Below are positions 59,856 through 64,000 of a stretch of 64,000 nt of DNA, piece by piece; the stretch's first letter is position 1, and every line of letters begins with the position of its first letter. This DNA is from Hymenobacter sp. YC55 (GTDB lineage Bacteria > Bacteroidota > Bacteroidia > Cytophagales > Hymenobacteraceae). The notes below the pieces were generated by a model. It was not told the DNA's origin. It saw only the letters and a list, made by a program, of their open reading frames with translations, and did no database searches. The DNA lies in the NCBI RefSeq assembly GCF_029433095.1, contig NZ_JARNTX010000001.1, positions 1,550,001 through 1,614,000 on the forward strand, read 5' to 3'. Position numbers and translations under genes: made by a program.

Positions 59856-62800
59856 CTAATTGTTCATATCTTTTCTGGCTTCAATACGTTGCAGGAGCCG
59901 CAAAGTGGTATCGAGGCGTTGGGTACGGACCAGCTGCTGGTACTGTTGCTGCCACTTTTCTTGCTGCTGGCGCTGCTCTTGCTTTTGAAATGGACGCACC
60001 TTATAACGGCTGCCAGGCTCACGGCTGAGGTTTACGTAGACCAAGCCCCGACTAGGTCGAGCCGCTGCTTCGCCGCTTTTGATACGAGCCACTCGCTTTT
60101 TGTTGTTACCGAACAACGCCTGCATTGGGCTTAGGCCGACGTACAAGTTAGCACGGCCGTTGAGTTGGTACTCACCACTTACTGCCAAATCGGTGAGGTT
60201 GCTGTTGAGGTGCAAGGCGGGTACTATTACTCGATTGCCGTCGAGCACGAATCGAGGACTAACTGGTTCGAAATACAAATGATTAGTGCGCTTGTCGCGC
60301 AAAAACTTCAGAGCCTGTGCTAAGGCTTCCACGTCTAGCAGTTCCAAGTCACGCAGGTCGGTTTTAAGGTAAGCATATGTTTCGGGAAGGTTGGGTAAGA
60401 AGACAGCGTTGAGAGTGGTGTGAACATCGGCTTCGCAACGCATAGTGCCCCGAATGTTATCGGGCCGTAGTACTTCGAAATGCAATGCTTCCGCTACCCG
60501 GAACAGCGCTGGCAACTCAACGTCTTGCAAACGCACCTGCGCCCGCAGGGGATATTGATTGGTGCCTTCGTCAGTTTGCATTTGTCCTTGTAAGGACACT
60601 TTTCCTCCGAATGCCTGTAATGAACAGCTTTCCAGGCGCGCCGCCCCAGACTCTAAGTGGCTGATCAACCGGAAATTATTGCCGCGAAGCACGGCATACT
60701 GCACGCGGTCGGCCGATACACGCACTTGTGCTGTTACAGTGCCATCTAGAAAAGGAGAAGTGGTCGGACGTAGCCGAGCCGGATTAGCAAACTTATCTTT
60801 CGCTGAAGATGGAGGAGTAAGTGCGGCCAGTAGCCCGAGCAAGCGCTGCACATCGAGCGTGCCGTAGCGTAGCTCCACTTCGGCATGTGCCGCTGCCAAT
60901 TGGCCCTCGCCTAGCCGAGCACTAGCACTGACGCGACCTTGCCCACCGGCACTGGTACGGAAGTTCAGGTATGGAACCTGGAAATTCAGACCGGTTTTGT
61001 TGATGCGCAGCTGAAGGTTGGTGAGGTTCTCGCCTGCTGGAAGACGCAGGTTTTTCACTGTTGCCACCACTTGCCCAGTGGCACTCAGCATGGCTGCACG
61101 CAAGCTAGGGTCAGGCGGGACAGAAGATGGTGCTGTTGCGCGCGATGGTCGGTCGAGCAGAGCTAGCATACGGCGGTACTCTATGGTATTGAAGCGCAGT
61201 GCCAACTGCACGTTCACAGGGCGCATCTGTAGCGTATCAGTAGGCCAACTGATAGCGCCGCTTACCGAGCCTCCCCACACGTGAGCTTGCAGTTTGGATA
61301 GCTGTACGTAATTCCCGTTGTGGCGCACTGTGGCCGCTAACTGCTGCAGCGTATCGGCTGGTAGCACCAACTTGCCGCACTGCAATCGGATGTTGAGATG
61401 CAGTCCTGGAGGGAGCAGGTTCATGGCGCGGGCTGCTAGCTCTTGGTTGCGGGGCCGGCCCACACGCCTCGGCCGGGGCACTCGGTGGGGCCGCCCCGCC
61501 GGAGGGGCCAGCAAGCGGCGCAGGCGGTCGAGCCTTAGTTCATCGACCACAAAGGTGCCCGCAACAGAGGTAGTAGGGTGCTGCCCGTTGAAATACGACA
61601 GCAAATAGGTAGTAGTGGCGTTGGCGCGGACATTCATGCCATTGAGGCGGCACGTTAGGTTTTCTAGTAGCCACGAACTGTCGCGCAGACCCAGCCGCAC
61701 ATTCAGCTCCGACATATCGGCGCCGCGGCTAGGAATCAGAAACGAGGCATTCTCGAGCGTGATATTTCCGCGTACGGCCAAAGCCGATGGGGTGGAGGCC
61801 CCACTCGCCCGACTGGCCCGCCTAACTGCCCGGGTTTGTATTTCGGGTAGTGGTCCGTTGAGGGTTAGGTCTAAAGCAGCATTGCCGTGGCGGGCTTGCC
61901 ATAAACCCGGTGCTACCACTGCCGCGAGCGTCTGAAGCTCGGTTCGGCCGCGTATCCGGCCACTCAGGATGGGACGAGTAAAATCGCGCGCCGTAATAAC
62001 GGCATCTAGTTCACCAGCCGAAGAGTACAGGCGGCACTGGTCGAAAGAAAGGGAAGTGGTGCGAGGGGAGTGCTCCGGTCCATTGTCGAACGTGCCTCGG
62101 GCGTCCCAGCGCCGGATACGCCGCAAAGAATCAGCCCACTGCAGTTGCGCGTTGTGTAGCTGAAACTGAAGAATTGTGCGCGGACGAGCCGTAGGGCCGC
62201 TTAGCCCCTTTATCGTGTACCAAATACGAGCATGGCTGGTACTTTGGGCTCCAAGCAGATACCGCTGCATATTGTTAGGGAGGGCCACGTGCAACACTTC
62301 CATCAGGGGTTGCGAGCCTACCATACGCAAATCAAGGCGGGTACCCCGTGCTTGACCGGGTGCGGGCGCCTGGTGGGTGCCACGAATAAGTACGGTGTCG
62401 CCATTGAGCGTAGCATGGGTGCGCAGGAAGGTGCCCTTTCGCTGCTGAAAATTGTATTGGTAACTCACCCATGCACGCACCGGCTCTTGCTCGAACAGGT
62501 TGCCGCGTCCACTGCGCAAGTAAATCAATTCTCCGTCTAAAGTGCCTCGTACTTGGGCCGTACCCGACCTCCCGCGGGCCCAAAGCCGCGCATGATGTAC
62601 CACCGCCTCAAAACCGCTATTTTGAAGGTCATTGCGGTCTACCATATGGAAATTGACAAGCGTGAGCGAGTCTAAATCGAAGTTGGGGGGAGTGGCCGCA
62701 GTGGTCCGGCGAGGTCCTCGGCCGTGCAAACCCCAGTCGTGGCCCGTCGAATCAGTGAGCTGCCGAAACTCGGTGTTGTAGAGGGTAAGATGGCGGACGT

Positions 62801-63128
62801 GTACGCGGCCCCGCAGTAACTGACTGATTTCCAGCCTAGCATCAGCATGGTTGATGCCTAAAACCTTCACCGCCGCCCGGGCCGTAGTGTCGGTGAGTTG
62901 GAAGTGCCGCAACGAAACTGTGAAATCCGGAAAGTTGCGTACCAGCGAAAAGTCTACGTCGAAAGGAGCTAGCACCAAGTCGGAGTTACGTGCTATCCGC
63001 TCCCGCACCGCCTGTTCTACCTGCCGTTTGCCCCAGCTAGATCCTAGCAGTATTGCCCCTATCAGAACAGCAAGCAGCAACCCAAGCAACGAAAAGCCCA
63101 GCAATTGGCGGAGAGAAGGGCGTTTCAT
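59856..63128 (-). CDS. Large AsmA-like envelope protein
   Basis: A 1090-residue protein with one N-terminal helix (residues ~9-30, LLGFSLLGLLLAVLIGAILL) and a long extracytoplasmic beta-rich body. The beginning (RNSDLVLAPFDVDFSLVRNF, PDFTVSLRHFQLTDTTARAA) and end (LQDVELPALFRVAEALHFEV, ALHLNSNLTDLAVSGEYQLN) match AsmA/TamB-like proteins, which form lipid-carrying grooves between membranes. The tail is Gln/Lys-rich with coiled-coil character. It is far longer than E. coli AsmA (about 617 residues). A role in lipid or outer-membrane transport is inferred from the family. It occupies a single-gene unit. Confidence 0.82.
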   Translation of the reverse strand: MKRPSLRQLLGFSLLGLLLAVLIGAILLGSSWGKRQVEQAVRERIARNSDLVLAPFDVDFSLVRNFPDFTVSLRHFQLTDTTARAAVKVLGINHADARLEISQLLRGRVHVRHLTLYNTEFRQLTDSTGHDWGLHGRGPRRTTAATPPNFDLDSLTLVNFHMVDRNDLQNSGFEAVVHHARLWARGRSGTAQVRGTLDGELIYLRSGRGNLFEQEPVRAWVSYQYNFQQRKGTFLRTHATLNGDTVLIRGTHQAPAPGQARGTRLDLRMVGSQPLMEVLHVALPNNMQRYLLGAQSTSHARIWYTIKGLSGPTARPRTILQFQLHNAQLQWADSLRRIRRWDARGTFDNGPEHSPRTTSLSFDQCRLYSSAGELDAVITARDFTRPILSGRIRGRTELQTLAAVVAPGLWQARHGNAALDLTLNGPLPEIQTRAVRRASRASGASTPSALAVRGNITLENASFLIPSRGADMSELNVRLGLRDSSWLLENLTCRLNGMNVRANATTTYLLSYFNGQHPTTSVAGTFVVDELRLDRLRRLLAPPAGRPHRVPRPRRVGRPRNQELAARAMNLLPPGLHLNIRLQCGKLVLPADTLQQLAATVRHNGNYVQLSKLQAHVWGGSVSGAISWPTDTLQMRPVNVQLALRFNTIEYRRMLALLDRPSRATAPSSVPPDPSLRAAMLSATGQVVATVKNLRLPAGENLTNLQLRINKTGLNFQVPYLNFRTSAGGQGRVSASARLGEGQLAAAHAEVELRYGTLDVQRLLGLLAALTPPSSAKDKFANPARLRPTTSPFLDGTVTAQVRVSADRVQYAVLRGNNFRLISHLESGAARLESCSLQAFGGKVSLQGQMQTDEGTNQYPLRAQVRLQDVELPALFRVAEALHFEVLRPDNIRGTMRCEADVHTTLNAVFLPNLPETYAYLKTDLRDLELLDVEALAQALKFLRDKRTNHLYFEPVSPRFVLDGNRVIVPALHLNSNLTDLAVSGEYQLNGRANLYVGLSPMQALFGNNKKRVARIKSGEAAARPSRGLVYVNLSREPGSRYKVRPFQKQEQRQQQEKWQQQYQQLVRTQRLDTTLRLLQRIEARKDMNN

Positions 63129-63287
63129 AGAGCGTGAGAAGGCGGCATACGAGCAGGAAGCAGAAGGAGACTAGCGCTTCTACGCAGAAACAACTGTTGT
63201 GGTACAGCACCCCGAGCCAAGTCGAAGCTCTAGCCCGAAGTAAGGCGCCCATAAGCTAGCGGAGACGCGGACAGTAAAAAATATTTA

Positions 63288-63318
63288 TTTAGACATTTTC
63301 TAAATAATGATACATTTG
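63288..63318 (+). promoter_or_regulatory. Promoter of the 63341 gene
   Basis: TAcaTTTG at 63311-63318 is a perfect -7 box, and TTTA at 63288-63291 is a near -33 box, spaced 19 bases. The ATG follows 22 bases after. Confidence 0.55.
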
Positions 63319-63340
63319 GGCTTTACATCCCCTTATCTCC

Positions 63341-63667
63341 ATGGCCCAATTCTTTCACCACAACGATTTCGGCTATTGTGCCCGCTGCCCTCGTACTTGC
63401 CATTTGCACTTGTGCTTTGGCAATGTGGCTTTAGCTGCAACTCCCTCCGAATTTTCGGAGTTCCGCCAAGTGATTGCGGATACCTGGCAACACCACTGCC
63501 TCCGCACCGCTGACCCCGAGGCCCGTTGTATTGCCTTGCGTACCCCAGCCCCCAATTTGGCTCTGGTTTTCTCGCTCGTTGAATTAACTCAGCTGCGCGA
63601 TATTGTTGAAAACACGGCGCTGTTGCTGGAAGTAGAGCAACTATTGAGTCCAAGAACATTTGAGTAG
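63341..63667 (+). CDS. Small Cys-rich protein, DUF6686-like
   Basis: A 108-residue protein starting MAQFFHHNDFGYCARCPRTC. The N-terminal Cys/His cluster GYCARCPRTCHLHLCFGNVA looks like a metal-binding or redox site (four Cys with CxxC), and a middle FSEFRQVIADTWQHHC plus RCIALRTPAPNLALVFSLVE complete a compact fold. It resembles the uncharacterised Bacteroidota family DUF6686 as remembered; this needs a search. There is no signal peptide. It is convergent with guaA, with a perfect terminator between. Confidence 0.72.
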   Translation: MAQFFHHNDFGYCARCPRTCHLHLCFGNVALAATPSEFSEFRQVIADTWQHHCLRTADPEARCIALRTPAPNLALVFSLVELTQLRDIVENTALLLEVEQLLSPRTFE

Positions 63668-63720
63668 CAGAGTTCAACAGCACAGCTGAAACAGCGCTAC
63701 TACCTGATAGTAGTAGCAAA

Positions 63721-63753
63721 AAAAAGCCGCTGGCATTATGCCAGCGGCTTTTT
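63721..63753. terminator. Bidirectional terminator
   Basis: AAAAAGCCGCTGGCAT (63721-63736) pairs perfectly with ATGCCAGCGGCTTTTT (63738-63753). It separates convergent genes ending at 63667 and 63771. Confidence 0.95.
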
Positions 63754-63770
63754 CTGAATGAAATACTAGC

Positions 63771-64000
63771 TTATTCCCACTCAATAGTAGCGGGTGGCTT
63801 ACTAGAAATATCATACACCACGCGGTTGATACCGCGCACTTGGTTGATGATCTTGTTGCTAACTTCGGCGAGAAACTCGTAGGGTAAGTGGGCCCAGTCG
63901 GCCGTCATGCCGTCTACGCTGGTCACGGCGCGTAAGGCTACTACTTGCTCGTAGGTCCGCTCGTCGCCCATCACGCCTACGCTTTGAATCGGCAGCAGCA
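63771..64000 (-). CDS. guaA: GMP synthase, C-terminal end (rest outside window)
   Basis: The last 76 codons of GMP synthase, which aminates XMP to GMP with glutamine. The sequence [20 protein letters not shown] and the terminal [19 protein letters not shown] are the family's C-terminal dimerisation and substrate-binding segments ([11 protein letters not shown] and the IEWE end). The 5' part lies beyond 64000. There is no sign of truncation at this end; the stop is at 63771. Confidence 0.95.
   Translation of the reverse strand, partial: LLPIQSVGVMGDERTYEQVVALRAVTSVDGMTADWAHLPYEFLAEVSNKIINQVRGINRVVYDISSKPPATIEWE

Noticed and set aside
63307..63513. 68-codon plus-strand frame starting ATG 63307
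   Set aside because: It begins inside the promoter (TAcaTTTG) of the 63341 gene and overlaps it out of frame; the Cys-rich frame has family-like pattern.

Overview
The window looks like a chromosomal stretch of a GC-rich, gliding Bacteroidota, most likely Hymenobacter or a close relative in Cytophagales/Hymenobacteraceae. The evidence is gliding genes (gldA, gldF, gldG, gldC), a 1679-residue protein ending in a type IX secretion (T9SS) sorting domain, several upstream regions carrying the Bacteroidota -7 element TAnnTTTG, few Shine-Dalgarno sites, and dispersed intergenic palindromes. No taxonomic search could be run. I saw no tRNA, rRNA, CRISPR array, prophage or insertion sequence.

Layout. 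1-6.1 kb: pyruvate carboxylase (5' end outside the window), a secreted protein of unknown function, a META-domain lipoprotein and a secreted M28 peptidase. 6.1-9.5 kb: a TPR sensor kinase and an outer-membrane-type protein. 9.7-18.2 kb: a leftward metal-resistance block of OmpR-type regulator, HAMP kinase and CzcC-CzcB-CzcA efflux. Three 11-bp-phased TCTAAT boxes in front of czcC are a good candidate operator. 18.3-19.4 kb: a stand-alone cobalamin-binding protein with the W-x9-EH signature of CarH-type B12 photoreceptors. 19.4-23.9 kb: TPR protein, EtfB/EtfA, bifunctional nuclease, CPBP membrane protein and a YfiT/DinB protein. 23.9-31.9 kb: MlaF/MlaE lipid-transport pair, two SDR enzymes, a GIN-domain lipoprotein, gldA-gldF-gldG and a small membrane protein. 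32-38.9 kb: a family 3 glycoside hydrolase, dnaN, gldC, a small secreted protein, dCTP deaminase and a membrane protein.

39.4-45.9 kb: a secreted non-specific nuclease followed by the T9SS protein, which carries two CBM3-like modules. 46-49.4 kb: hemL and a periplasmic-binding lipoprotein-like protein. 49.8-55.4 kb: a TetR regulator followed by an ABC exporter, HlyD adaptor and TolC protein. The exporter ATPase has lost its signature motif, catalytic Glu and H-loop His. Two palindromes of identical design (TGATAG-N5-CTATCA) lie between tetR and the divergent gene. 55.6-64 kb: small membrane proteins, DUF1361, dGTPase, a GAF protein, a large AsmA-like protein, a Cys-rich small protein and the 3' end of guaA.

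Most convergent gene pairs are separated by long perfect hairpins that read as bidirectional terminators. The most interesting items are the B12/light-type protein, the degenerate ABC exporter with its palindrome pair, the phased boxes at czcC, and two families of intergenic inverted repeats. None of these is proven to be a new system.
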